The notes beneath the pieces were generated by a model. The model worked only from the letters and a program-made list of their open reading frames with translations. It was not told the DNA's origin and ran no database searches. This document shows positions 23,363 through 34,852 of a stretch of 64,000 nt of DNA, one piece after another; position 1 is the stretch's first letter; every line of letters starts with the position of its first letter. The position numbers were made by a program, and so were the translations under genes. The stretch is from Rhynochetos jubatus (lineage: Eukaryota; Chordata; Aves; Eurypygiformes; Rhynochetidae). Location: contig CM050648.1 in NCBI GenBank assembly GCA_027574665.1, forward strand, positions 41,697,700 through 41,761,699, read 5' to 3'.

Positions 23363-26300
23363 ACAAGGAATGCAACAAACTCCAACAGACCCATGCTAGA
23401 ATGCAGTTCATGTTTAAAGATTTACCTTTTTAACTTTCAGACATTTTTACAGATTCACAAACATCCTCAAACACAAGAAAATGAAACCTTAAAACTAAAA
23501 ATTTTGCATGACACACATGTATCACACTTAGAGTGCTTCATGGATAGTCCAGAAAAGTGTTGTCACATTAATGGCATTTTACAACCACCTGTGCAGTAGG
23601 ACACTTCTGAACCACCACCACTTTTATTTCATTCGCCCAGATCTTGCTTTCTGTTACCATTACAGCTGGGCAAGGCTGAAACCTCCACATTTTTGTGGGA
23701 AAAAAAAAGTGTGTTTTGATAATCATCTGCAACTTCCACAGTAAAAGATTGCTGGAGAATGGATGGTTTGGTACTTATGAGACTAAATTTTCAGAATATT
23801 CTGAAACTTGGACTCTTTAGCTGACAGGTTAATTAGTTAATGGGAATCTGTGTGAGTTACATGGGGGCAAGCTGGCAGGGAACATCTGCACAGAGAAGTG
23901 TCCACAGAAATTGTCATTGAAATAAACATACCTGGAGAACAAGTCTAACCTGACAAGAAAAAAAAAAAAATTAATTCCCAATGAAAATTTCTAAATGTCT
24001 CAAATTACCATAACTGATTGCTAGTGCTTGAATTTCTTCATTGCAAGTGAAAATTATTAAGGGCCCATCTGGAACACAGTGACTCTCAATTTGGGAAGGG
24101 CCAAGGAGCTGCTTTATTTAGGAAAACTGGTCTTTTTCTCTCTCTTTTTATTTTTTCTTCTTTTCTGATGGGAATTTTTAGGTCTTTATACCAGTGTGTC
24201 TACTTGCTTTGCACCAATGATGCAAAGTATGTTAAAAGCTGGTTTATAACACTCAGCTTCAGAGGTGTAAAGCAAATAATGACATAGCTGATTCCATTTT
24301 TATTTTGTTTTCTTTCTCAATAAAAGATTAATATCTGCTAGCCTGTGAGTTAAGTAATACAAACAAAATGACCAGTGCCTATTTTTTTTCATTAAAGAGA
24401 TCTTTTTTATTCCTGAAATTGCTTGCAGAAAATGCAATAGCAGAAAACAAAGGATTGCAGGATTGCAGTGCTTGACTCCAATAGACATGTTTTCTTAATG
24501 CCAGATAGCAAATGCGCCATGAGCAAATGTTGCTCTCAAGTATTTTTGTTTTGGCAAGCATAACATCGATTTTTAGGAGTCCTATAGAAATTCATTATTG
24601 TAGTCATGAACTACCTTTGAATTTTTAATATTTGCCAGTACAAAGAAAAGGACCATTAGAGCAGCTGGGGAAGAGAAAGGTGATTTCTGTGACACTCTCA
24701 TTCCCAGGGTTTAACAGTGAACTTATACGTTACCATAGCAGTAGGCAGAGAAATGTTCTACATCTATTAATTTTCATAGCAGTGTTATCATCCATTCATT
24801 CTTTCCACCATCTCTTTTTGTCTATTATTACCAGTTGAACAAAAAAAAAAGTTAAATCCAACCATAGGAAAAAAAAAACAAAAACCAACAGAAACCCAAC
24901 CGGTATTGGATATATATAACTGGTTTTGTTGCTGTGAATAGCTATTCAGCAATCGGTGGCCTCTCCTGCCAAACCATTTCTGTGGCATAGCGGATACAGA
25001 AATTGCCTAGCCTACAGCTGCGTACCTTCTGCTACTAGAAAGATTCTGATGAATAATTCAGAAATCAAATCCTGTTGACCTCACAGTTATAGAAGTGTAG
25101 TCAAACTCACTTAAACAGGAAAGAAAAGTTTTGTCACTCTTCATTTGCTTCAACAGTTAATTTTCACTGATAATACACTACACTATTCCTCTCCTGCTAC
25201 TTGCTTAACTTAGCTATATTTTACACTGAAGCAGGCTTGAAAACCATCAGCAACAAGGAAGAACTGCATCTCTCCTCTGTCTCTTCAGCAATGGCAAGGA
25301 CCACATCACAATTTAAGTGAGTTGTTGTCAAATGTATGTGTCTGCCCTCACTGCACAACTGAGGAGCAGCCTCTGCTACAGTCACTGGCAACAGAATGGC
25401 AGGCAGGTGTTACAGCCATGCGATGGAGGTGCCTTGGGTTGGTAGTGTTAGAAACCTACACAGTACACCACTGTGATAAGCTTGGGATCCAGTACTGGAG
25501 GTACTTGCTCCACAAGATGCAAGGCTATAGAGGTAAAAGGTGGATCAGCTTTGAGACCAACGAGATCTCTGATTAGGGCAAAATGTAGCTCAGTGAGGAT
25601 CATCTGCCACCAGAGACAAGAGTCTCCTTCCACCTCTAGATCATCCCTTGAAGACAACTGTCCTTTCTCCATTGGCTGGAAAAGGAAGACACAGTAGGGA
25701 AATCTATGGAATCTCTGTGTGTCTTCTCATCGTGGCAGCCGAGTTCTAGACTTCTTACAATTGAATGTTGCATGTAGCATCTTACAAGATGAGATTTTCT
25801 TAAGGCAGGAGACAGTGTGGCACTTTTTTTCGTAATTGCCATTACATTTCTTATGCAATACTTTAGAACAGCAGTTCCAGCCAGGTTAAGCAGCACGACT
25901 GGAACAAGGCTACGTCTAAGTTGATGAACTACTGAGCATTGCTGAGCTTGGGAATGGCTGCACTTGCCTGCTCTACTCCGCTTCCAAGGTGAACCTAGGG
26001 TGGCCTCACGCTGATCATGCTGCTTAACCTCTCTTGAACTGTGAATCCAGACATAATTTAAGAAAAATCTATATTATGTAATAATAATTTTTAAGATTAT
26101 ACAATAGATAGTATATAATGATTATATAATAATACATCATAATAGAACTATTATTGATGTTATTATAATTATTGTGTGGTTTGTTACCAAATCAGAATGC
26201 CATAATTTGGAGACAGACAATAATTGACTTATGCAAATAATTCTGGATAAATTGTTGACAACTCACCTTATAAACACAAGCATATATTAAGGAGTTGTTA

Positions 26301-29300
26301 AAGAATTATGTGACCTGAAAATATTATGTCCAGGAATGTTTATACGCAGGGTTGATTTAGCCCAGCAGGAGTCAACAGTGTACTGAAGTGTTTTGAGCAA
26401 TGCCTTACTAATGACTCAGGAATGGCTTGTTCTTCCACACAAAAGGAAGAAAACACTGCACAAGTCAAGAAAAACCACATCCAGTAGTAATCAGCATACT
26501 TGAGGGTAGGCCCAGTAAGGAGATAAATAACTAAGGGTCACCAATCTCCTTAAAGCTGTTGTCAGGCAATCACTAGGTGAGGTTTGAAACACAGCAAGGG
26601 TAGAAATTGAAGTTCTTGAATACCGTTCCTGTAACTTTCCATTCACTGAAATAGCCTTGTTCATACATTCCCTACTAGTTAATTCCTCTAACTTAATAAT
26701 TTTTGTTGAGCTCCTCTTAAAATTTCTCTAGCTTGCAAATATTTTTGCCAACAATGAATGTCCAAAAGTGAATGTAGTGGTTTTGATAGTTTCCTACTCT
26801 ACAATAAGCTTCTGCATGATGTCTTGCTGAATACAAAGATTATATGTGCCTATGTTAAAGGTGAAGAGCAGTGACTTGTTGAGCTTGAAGAAATAGTATG
26901 TTTATTTTGTTCCCTCCAAACTGATGCTCTCAATGACACTATCACCAGTTGGTGTTACTAAAGTATTTTTCAAATTGCTGGTTGACTTCTTTTTTAACTA
27001 ATTTCCTTTAATTGCCATTATTGAAAGTATAGATATCAATACAGGCTTTGAAACCCATCAAAACTGGATCCGCTGCGGTCCTTGCCACCCTACACTATTA
27101 GAGTATTCCACGTAGTAAAGTCAATGGAAGTACATTTTCTACCATTACCAAGTGGTTAAAGGATTTAAAGGTAATTCCCCAGTTTTTAACTTCGTCAGTC
27201 AAAACTGCTCATTAATTGAATCTTTCTACAAGTTTCAGTTTTTCAGGTTCATATATTTTTTTATAGAATAATTTGAAATGCATGGTCTTATCTGCAAATT
27301 TTTCTTTTTTGCTAAATTAAGACAGTTCTGTTGAGTAGTGACCTTGGATGAAAAATGAAATTACTCAGACACACCCATTCTGGGCAATGAATTTGCTCAG
27401 TGCCCTATTAGTTGCTTATCTTTTTTCTATTAAAAAATAGGTTATTCTTGCTGTAATCTTACCATAGAAAATGGCAAGTCCCCCTTGACTCTCTTTGAAG
27501 CTTATAAACACACTTTCTCTCACTCATCCTCTAGTAGACATTTTGGTAGAAGATAAAACAGGCTACTGATTAAAATAAGGAGCAAACAGCTCTATACCAA
27601 AGGTCTTGGTACCATGATATGTCTCAGTTTTACCCTTTGAAAGTAAGAATGATGAAAGACAAAGCCACTGAGAAGATTTTCACACATCTGTGTCACCAAA
27701 CCCTAGCCTTCTTCCACCAAATCTTTCCCCAGCATATCACCTTTCTGCCAAACTTATCCACCTTCCCCACCCCCCACCTGGGTGTTTCTCTGTTAAAGAA
27801 AAATATATATATTCAACATGAAGAAGAGGCTTATTAAGTCCAGAGGGAGTGTATCACTTTCTCTGCTTATTCTGACCACCAGTCACTACTAGGTTGCATC
27901 ATACCTCCCAGCACATGCAACCAGCTCTTTATGGGCCTAACCATCTCTTGAAACCCCTCTCCTTCCCTTGGGTGGGAGAGGGGAGACATAGCTTGAGGTT
28001 TGGGTACTAACTTCTGTGTCAGGACAGAGGGGAAGTCAGGAAACGGACACTGTCGAGCCCTTTGAAATAAAGGTTGGCTTTTATAATTTCTAGTCTTCCC
28101 ACGGCATCTTCTGCAGTTCTTTAAAATCTGGTCCACTGCTACACCACTACTAAAGCCAGCAAGGTCTCACTGAGATAGATTGGTAGTAGACTCAGCAGAA
28201 AGCTGCAATTTTTCAAAGTCATATAAATGACCTAGGAGGACAGGTCTGGTTTGATTTTCAGTGGGACCCATACCCCCTCCCCAATATCACATTAAATCCT
28301 TTAAAACCACATTATTTTTTCTCCTCTGCGATGGAGTGTTCATGTGCGGTGTCATGCCCACATTATGCTGTGAAAACCTTGTTCCTCCTCCTTTCCTATG
28401 TGATTAACCAAGCAGTGTAAAAGATGATACCTCAGCATTTCCCGCACATAAACTTACACAAATCTTCTGTGGTTTGAAAATCGATGATTTTGAAAATCCT
28501 TTGTGTAAGGACTAAGTTGTGTGTGTATATTTGTGCATATATGAATGCTAGGGATGAATACATCTGTCAGGTATGTGTGTTGGATGACCTGTGCTTTGTT
28601 TTGTACAGACGAGCACTCGGAGGTTGTTGCACTGCGAAAGGCAAGTAGGATATCTTGTGGCATCATCCTGTCAGCTATTGGTTTATGGACTGGGTCAAAA
28701 CTTTCAAATAAAATCCTTCCCGTATGCTTGGTTTGGTTCTTAACTAAGAGGCCTCGTTTTGGCTTTCTATTGATTTTGTACTACTGAGTTACAGAAAGAG
28801 TAGAAGGGGCAGAAGTGGATGCTGCAGCAACTGCTGGGAGCTGAAGGAATCTCCCTCTGACTGATCAGCTTTGACACTACAACTCACATATTTTCATCTT
28901 TTCCTTCCTTTACTGAGCTTTGTTTAATTTTTCAAAAACATACTTTTTTTTCTTTGTATACTTTTATTCTCCTTTGAGCTCACTGTGTATAACATCATGT
29001 CACAAAATTCAGCAGAATATTTTTTTGATGTTTAGTTGCTGCATTCAGGGATCGCCTGTAAGCCAAATTTACCAAACTTGTTGCTCAAATTAAAATACTA
29101 AAACTATAGAGAGAATAATCAATGAATGTAACCTGGCTTTGAGAAGTGTAGTTGATGCCTCCAGTGGAATCAATTCTTGCCCTTGCTACAATCTCTGCAG
29201 GCATTGCAAATTTAATGATGTATAATCCTGTATATGCATTTCTAAACTCATTCCCAGTGGTATAGCCTACAAGGTGGTTCAAATCAATGAACTATAGCAA

Positions 29301-32300
29301 TATAAAATGAGAGAAAATGACATTAGAAATATATACTTTTAAAAAAGGTTTTCTATATGCCCTTCAGCTATGACAATGCTTTTTTCTGTTTCTCTGTTTT
29401 ATTAATACCTTAAGCATGTTCTATTGATTAATCCATAGTAATTTTTTCCATTTTCCTTCCCTGGATAACAATGGAACACTGCCTTCCTCCTGGCTACACT
29501 GATTTAACCATGCATCTTGCTATTTTTATTCCGGTATTCAGGAGGATTTTATAACCTAAGGGTATGTGGGAGGCCACATCTGCAGGGAATATTGTATCTT
29601 TGTAGAAAAACCTATGGAGTTGGAAAAAACAGAGTATCTCAATATCTTTTTTCAGGTCTGAACCAGAAAACTTTAAAATTAGTGTTTAGGAACACTTGTT
29701 CTGACTTTAACTTAATTATATTTAGCTTAATTATGTTCATCAATTAGAGAAGTTAAAATTCATGGTTAGACCTGTTAGCAAGGGAGAAGCAGTAAGTTAC
29801 TCAGTTTGTTTGGAGAAAAGTCGACAAAGAATTATAGCTTCCAACACTAAATTATCATTTCAGGACAAGGTTACTTGAGGTAAGACTCAGGGAAGGTGTT
29901 TGTATGTCATCAAACCATTATCTGCACTAAGCCTTTATGTTTAAGCATGCATATGAAGTCTGAGTCATTCTCCAGCATTGACATTATTAACCGAGGCTTC
30001 ATTTCCCGGGCCTTTTCCTGCCTTGTATGTAAACCCTGTGGGTGATTCCTACTGCCTGAAGGTTTCCCCACAACTTACTCCGCTTCTTAGTCCTTACACA
30101 TGCTTGGGACTTTTGCCAGTAGATTTTATCAGAAAAGTGCACTGAATTTGATCGGTTTGCTGTTGTGGATAGGTTTTTGCAACTTCCAGTCCTTGTCTAT
30201 TTGGCATATGTTGGTCCCTGGTGTACTTGGTTCCTGTGGTTTGTTTGAAGAGCTTGCCTTTCTGTCTGAAACTTCAGAAAGAGAAAAATTCTGCATAGTC
30301 TAATTTTATTTCAAACTAGATAGCAATTGTTAAATTACTTCCTACAAGGTTTTAGTGTATGAGATGGCATATTCTAAAATGTGACAACATTACTGAGAGA
30401 TTAGGTTTTGTGTTTGATATATTTGAATATAATACTTGGTGGCATCTTTAGAGATTTAATTTGTTTTGGTAGAGGACTGTCTTCATCTGGTTAAAGTTAT
30501 TTTTTATTTGATGAAGTAAACGCTGTAAAGGAAGCTCTTTTGTTTTTATTTAGGCCTTGGTTGTTTCACAGCTTTTGGGTGTGTTATGAATGTGGCAAGA
30601 TTTATAGAACAAGATTAATTGGTCTTTGGATTTTTGCTATATACTACTGCCATTTTTATGCTCATTCTGGCATCTGGATGGTCGAGTATTGGAGTATTTC
30701 AGAGGCAGTTTGAATGATGGTGATAACTGATCCTGCAGGTGAAATCAGTGACAGTGTTAAAGATGTCATAGGTACAGGCTGGACTTGCTGGGCTTGTAGA
30801 TATTAGTTCCTGTTATTTGTCCTTCTGAATATTCATTTGATTAATAGGTGGGAAATCAACAGTAGCCTGGAATTAATCATATATTTTTAGCTTCCTTCTG
30901 TAGTCTTAATCAAGTCCATGTCAGTAATGTAGGCTACCACTGTGCTGCATAATAAATACTACATCGTCTTGCAATATATGATTGTAGCTGATTTTTATCC
31001 TTAAGAGCAACAACTACTTTTTTAATGTTGTAAGAATGTAGTAAAATATTAACATAAAGTTAGCTTTTGTACTGATGATAATGTGCCAAAAGTAGAGCTT
31101 TGAACAGGCCTAATCTAATAAACAAGAAGAAAAAATAATTGTATCCATTGATGATTCTAATTAAACAGGGATAAAAATAAAATATTATAAATGTATGTTC
31201 TATTAGCTTCCACTATATATCCTGTCTCCACCTACAGTATCACTTCTTTCCTTTAACCTTGTACTAACTCATCAGATAAGCAAAGGATTTAGAGGTTTTC
31301 CCAGTATCTGTGATTATAATGACCAGCAGCAATTACAAGACTCCCTTCTGTAGCTGTCCTTGAGATGATTATGTGCTTGGGTTTCTCAGGGACCAGAAAT
31401 CCCTCTGCAAATACTTGAAACTGTGTTTTGGATTTTAATGTGTTTTATTATAACCAAGGTTCCTTTCTTCCCTCTAATGTCATGCTAAATTTCCTACATG
31501 CAAAGTTTTTCACTAAAAACTTTTTCAGTAGTTTTGATATTTTTTAGCCTTCCCTGTAGTTTTTCTTGGTGACATGCAATAATTTTGTGGGGACCTTTCA
31601 CTCCACAACCATCCCTCAACCATGCCTAGGGAAAGAACCCCACTGATGTTCATACAAGGATCAATTCTCGTGAGCATCTGCCAGAATTAACTGCATTAAT
31701 CTCTGTGTGCTCAGAGCTTAGGGGAAGTGCCCATCTGAAGTCTCAGTACATTTCCCAAGTATCGCTTTGTGAAAGAAATAATGATAATGTTAAGGTAGGT
31801 AGCTTCTGCTCCTGGCCATGGCTGTGCTGCCAAACCTTTGCTCATTCCTGTGAGAGGTCAGTGCTGCTCAGGTCCGCCAGCTGAATCACTTGGGTGGTTG
31901 ATCCTTGATTCGTTTTACTCAAAATAAGCTGCTTAGACTTAAGCTCTTTAAACAGAGGATCTTTATTACAAAATAATTTAGCCTAAGCAATTTTGCTTTG
32001 CTGTGAGGATTTACTCTGAAAATCAGAAATTGCAGGTATACGGTATTTTAAGGCACTATACAACCCTTCTTGTTTATTCAATCTTAGACAGCAATTTGCA
32101 ACAGCTGTCAGAAACAGCCTTCAGCAAACTCCATTTTTGATCACTGATGTCTTTCCCTCTAAGGGTTGTGAAATGCAACACTAACGAGGCACATTGCTCC
32201 ATCTCTCCAGTCCCTACAACTCCCTTTCCTCTTACTCCACAACCCATGTTTTCCAGATTTGCCCTTCTCTCACCTTGCGCCTAATTAATACAACTTTGAA

Positions 32301-33492
32301 AACACTTTCAAACCTGAGAGCTTAGGTCACTCAAGGGATCTCAGTGCTCTGAAGCTGACATTCCTGGTGGCAGGCTGACGTTGCCATGGATGTGTTGGAA
32401 GAAACAGGAGCAATTTCCCAGGATGTTCTTCAAGAAAGCAGTTGACAAAATCACTGTCTCCCAAGAATGTTTTGATTATATTGACATGGAATTTTCTAAA
32501 ATGAAAATGGATTAGTATATTTTTTCAACCATTTCTATCTGCTTATTAGTTCCTGTCTCTGTCTTCAGCTCTTCTTCACTCCTCTGTTTCAGGGGTCTAT
32601 ACAGGTGTTCAGCACAACTGCAGACAATGTTTGCCTGTCAAGGGCAAGGAAACATATCTAGGGGTGGCAGATAATGTGACAATTGGAGTTCTGATAAAAC
32701 AACACACTGTGCTCCCTGCTCTCATTACTTTCATTAGAAAGTGCTTTTATTCTAAGAAAGGGCAATTTATTTCACTGAAATATACCTTTCAAATAACTTC
32801 TATAATAGTCTCCAATCACCACGTGCAATTGGACTACAAAAAAATTACTTAGGAATCTGTAAAAGCTTTCTTAGCAAAAGTTCATATACTCACATATAAT
32901 ATAGTCATTGCACAAAACTGAAATGAGTGAAGTTAAGGAAAAAGACACAATAGTGTCAAGCTTAGAGTGAGGAAATATTCTCAGAGATATCCATAATATA
33001 GCATTTCTAGAAATGTCAAACTTTCTTCCAGAAGAAATGGATCCTTCCAAGGTGATATACTGTTGGCATAAGCCACCATTTAAAAATACAGTGATAACCG
33101 TCCAACAGTTTGAATGCCAGTTCTCTTTTTTTCAGAAAGACCCTCAGTTTTCTTCTTTAGAAGAACACAACCACAGATATCACCCTGCACCAAAAAGGAG
33201 CAAGTCCTGACCTCAGCATAGATGAGCAATACCCTAATGCTGAAATGAAATGATCCAAGACATGTAATTTCCTACTATGGAGCAGGTTAGTGAAAAATGT
33301 AATTCGTCTAAGGTATGGATGGGAGTGAACACTGGACTCATTAGGATTTCCAACTCAGGAGTCATGTTGAACCAGATAATCTAAAACTTGCATTGCTAGC
33401 ATGGATAAACCATACTGACCAAAAAAGTGAAGATATTTATATTATTTTCAACATTTACCTAACTTGATTATATTAATTTTATAACACCCATC
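23363..33492. other. Unique AT-rich DNA, no gene recognised
   Basis: Ten kilobases contain only short open frames (up to about 90 codons). A somewhat less AT-rich patch at 25300-25900 has short frames on both strands with no family resemblance. A doubled GGATTGCA occurs near 24453-24468. A-runs of 10-13 lie near 23960 and 24840. A strongly AT-rich segment is listed at 26055-26180. No exon with convincing splice sites, RNA gene or interspersed repeat is recognised. Confidence 0.55.
26055..26180. repeat. AT-rich low-complexity segment
   Basis: About 125 bases are almost entirely A and T, built of irregular AATAAT, TATAAT and ATTATT motifs with no fixed period. They could melt or form small hairpins easily. 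No gene or element boundary coincides with them. Confidence 0.7.
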
Positions 33493-33573
33493 TTCAGAAA
33501 GGGAAAAAAGGAGGATCCAGGGAGCTACAGGCCAGTCAGTCTCACCTCTGTGCCTGACAAAATCATGGGGTAG

Positions 33574-33840
33574 ATGCTCCTGGAAACGATGCTAAGGCAC
33601 ATGGAAAACAGGGAGGTGACTGGTGACAGCCAACATGGCTTCACCAAGGGCAGATCATGCCTGACTAATACGGTGGCCTTCCACAATGGGGTCGCGACCT
33701 TGGTGGATAGAGGATGGGCAACCTATGTCATCTACCTGGACTTGTGCAAAGCATTTGACACCATCCCACATGACATCCTTGTCTCTAAATTAGAGAGACA
33801 CGGACTTGTTGGATGCACCACTTGGTGGATAAGGAACTGA
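33574..33840 (+). pseudogene. CR1 reverse-transcriptase fragment (palm, first catalytic Asp)
   Basis: The 88-codon frame reads [13 protein letters not shown] (RT block 2A-like), then [20 protein letters not shown] (block A, with the catalytic Asp in YLDLCKAFD) and [17 protein letters not shown]. These motifs are in the order expected of CR1 ORF2. The upstream residues (SYRPVSLTSVP) are in the same frame before 33574 but are cut off by a stop (TAG) just ahead of it. The frame ends at a stop after WWIRN, where the family continues, so this is a broken segment. Confidence 0.85.
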
Positions 33841-33841
33841 C

Positions 33842-34225
33842 TTGATGGTTGCACTCAGAGAGGGGTGGTCAATGGCTCAGTCTGAGTGGAGACCAGTGAT
33901 GAGCAGTGTTCCTCAGGAGTCAGTACTGGGACTTATACTGTTTAAAATCTTTTTCAGCAACATGGATGGTGGGATTGAGTGCACCCTCAACAAGTTCGCT
34001 GGCCACACCAAGTTATGTGGTGCGGCTGACACGCTAGAGGTAAGGGATGCCATCCAGAGGGACCAGGACAGGCTGGAGACACGGGCCTGTGCACACCTCA
34101 TGGAGTTTGACAAGACCAAGTGCAAGGTCCTGCACATGGGTCAGGGCAATCCCAAACACAAGTACAGGCTGGGTGGAGGATGGAGAAGGACTTGGGGGTA
34201 CTGGTGGATGAAAAGCTGGACATGA
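33842..34225 (+). pseudogene. CR1 reverse-transcriptase fragment with lost catalytic pair
   Basis: The frame continues the RT domain in a different register from the preceding piece: VPQESVLGLILFKIFFSNMD (family: VPQGSVLGPILFNIF, block B), then KFAGHTKLCGAADTLEVRDA. The family motif at that place is FADDTKLCG, the second catalytic Asp pair of RT (Y/F-A-D-D), so D-D has become G-H and the enzyme would be dead even if the frame were whole. It goes on with AIQRDQDRLE and [20 protein letters not shown], then loses register where a short segment is missing. Confidence 0.85.
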
Positions 34226-34401
34226 GCTGGCAGTGTGTGCTGGTAGCCCAGAAGGCCAACTGTATCCTGGGCTGTATCCAGAGAAGTGTGGCCAGCAGGT
34301 TGAGGGATGTGATTGTCCCTCTGTACTCCGCTCTCTTGAGACTCCACTTGCAGTACTGTGTCCAGCTCTGGGGCCTCCAACATAAGAAGGATATTGACTG
34401 A
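34120..34401 (+). pseudogene. CR1 ORF2 thumb/C-terminal fragment
   Basis: From about codon 20 the frame reads [20 protein letters not shown], then [20 protein letters not shown] and [35 protein letters not shown] before a stop. This is the well-known CR1 segment after the RT core. The first codons (out of register with the family) overlap the previous fragment, consistent with an indel between them. Confidence 0.8.
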
Positions 34402-34536
34402 ATGGAGTGAGTCCAGAGGAGGCCACAAAAATGCTCAGAGGGCTGGAGCACCTCTCCTATAGGGACAGGCTGAGAGAGTTGGGCTTGTTCAGCCTGGAGA
34501 AAAGAAGGCTCCAGGGAGACCTTATAGCACCTTCTA

Positions 34537-34749
34537 ATGCCTGAAGGAGCCAGGAAAGCTGAAGAGGGACTTTTTACAAATGAGAAGACAAGGGGTAATG
34601 AGTTTAAACTGAAAGCGGGTAGATTTGGATTAGATATCAAGAAAAAATTCTTACCGGAGAGGATGATGAAGCACTGGAACAGGTTGCCCAGAGAAGTTGC
34701 AGGTGCCCCATCCCTGGCTGCCTTCAAGGCCAGACTGGATGAGGCTTGA
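34537..34749 (+). pseudogene. CR1 ORF2 C-terminal fragment
   Basis: The frame reads ARKAEEGLFTNEKTRGNEFK, then LKAGRFGLDIKKKFLPERMM and KHWNRLPREVAGAPSLAAFK, ARLDEA and a stop. This is the family C-terminus, a few residues short of the usual LSNLV end. The 3' untranslated part and tail follow at once. Confidence 0.85.
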
Positions 34750-34852
34750 GCAACCTGGTCTAGTGGAAGGTGTCCTTGCCCATGGCAGGAGGGTTAGAAC
34801 TAGATGGTCTTTAAGGTCCTTTCCAACCAAAAGCATTCTATGACTCTATGAA

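Larger units (their letters stand above)
33493..34852 (+). mobile_element. CR1 LINE, 5'-truncated, plus strand (copy 5, longest)
   Basis: At about 1.36 kb this is the longest CR1 here. It begins within the reverse-transcriptase domain of ORF2 (GGAGGATCCAGGGAGCTACA, coding for the YRPVSLT region) and ends with the CR1 3' end and tail (CATTCTATGACTCTATGAA). The ORF2 product normally has an endonuclease and a reverse transcriptase and copies the element into nicked chromosomal DNA. This copy lacks the endonuclease and is split over several frames. Compared with the family, a short stretch is missing after the residues YRLGG (near 34170-34180). The 3' half pairs best with copy 3 (GATATCA variant). 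Confidence 0.95.

Noticed and set aside
28560-28790. Possible exon after the acceptor-like TTTTGTACAG near 28600
   Set aside because: The pyrimidine tract is weak, the open frame resembles no protein and no matching donor is clear.
34098-34727. 209-codon minus-strand open frame
   Set aside because: It is the antisense shadow of the plus-strand CR1 copy at 33493-34852.
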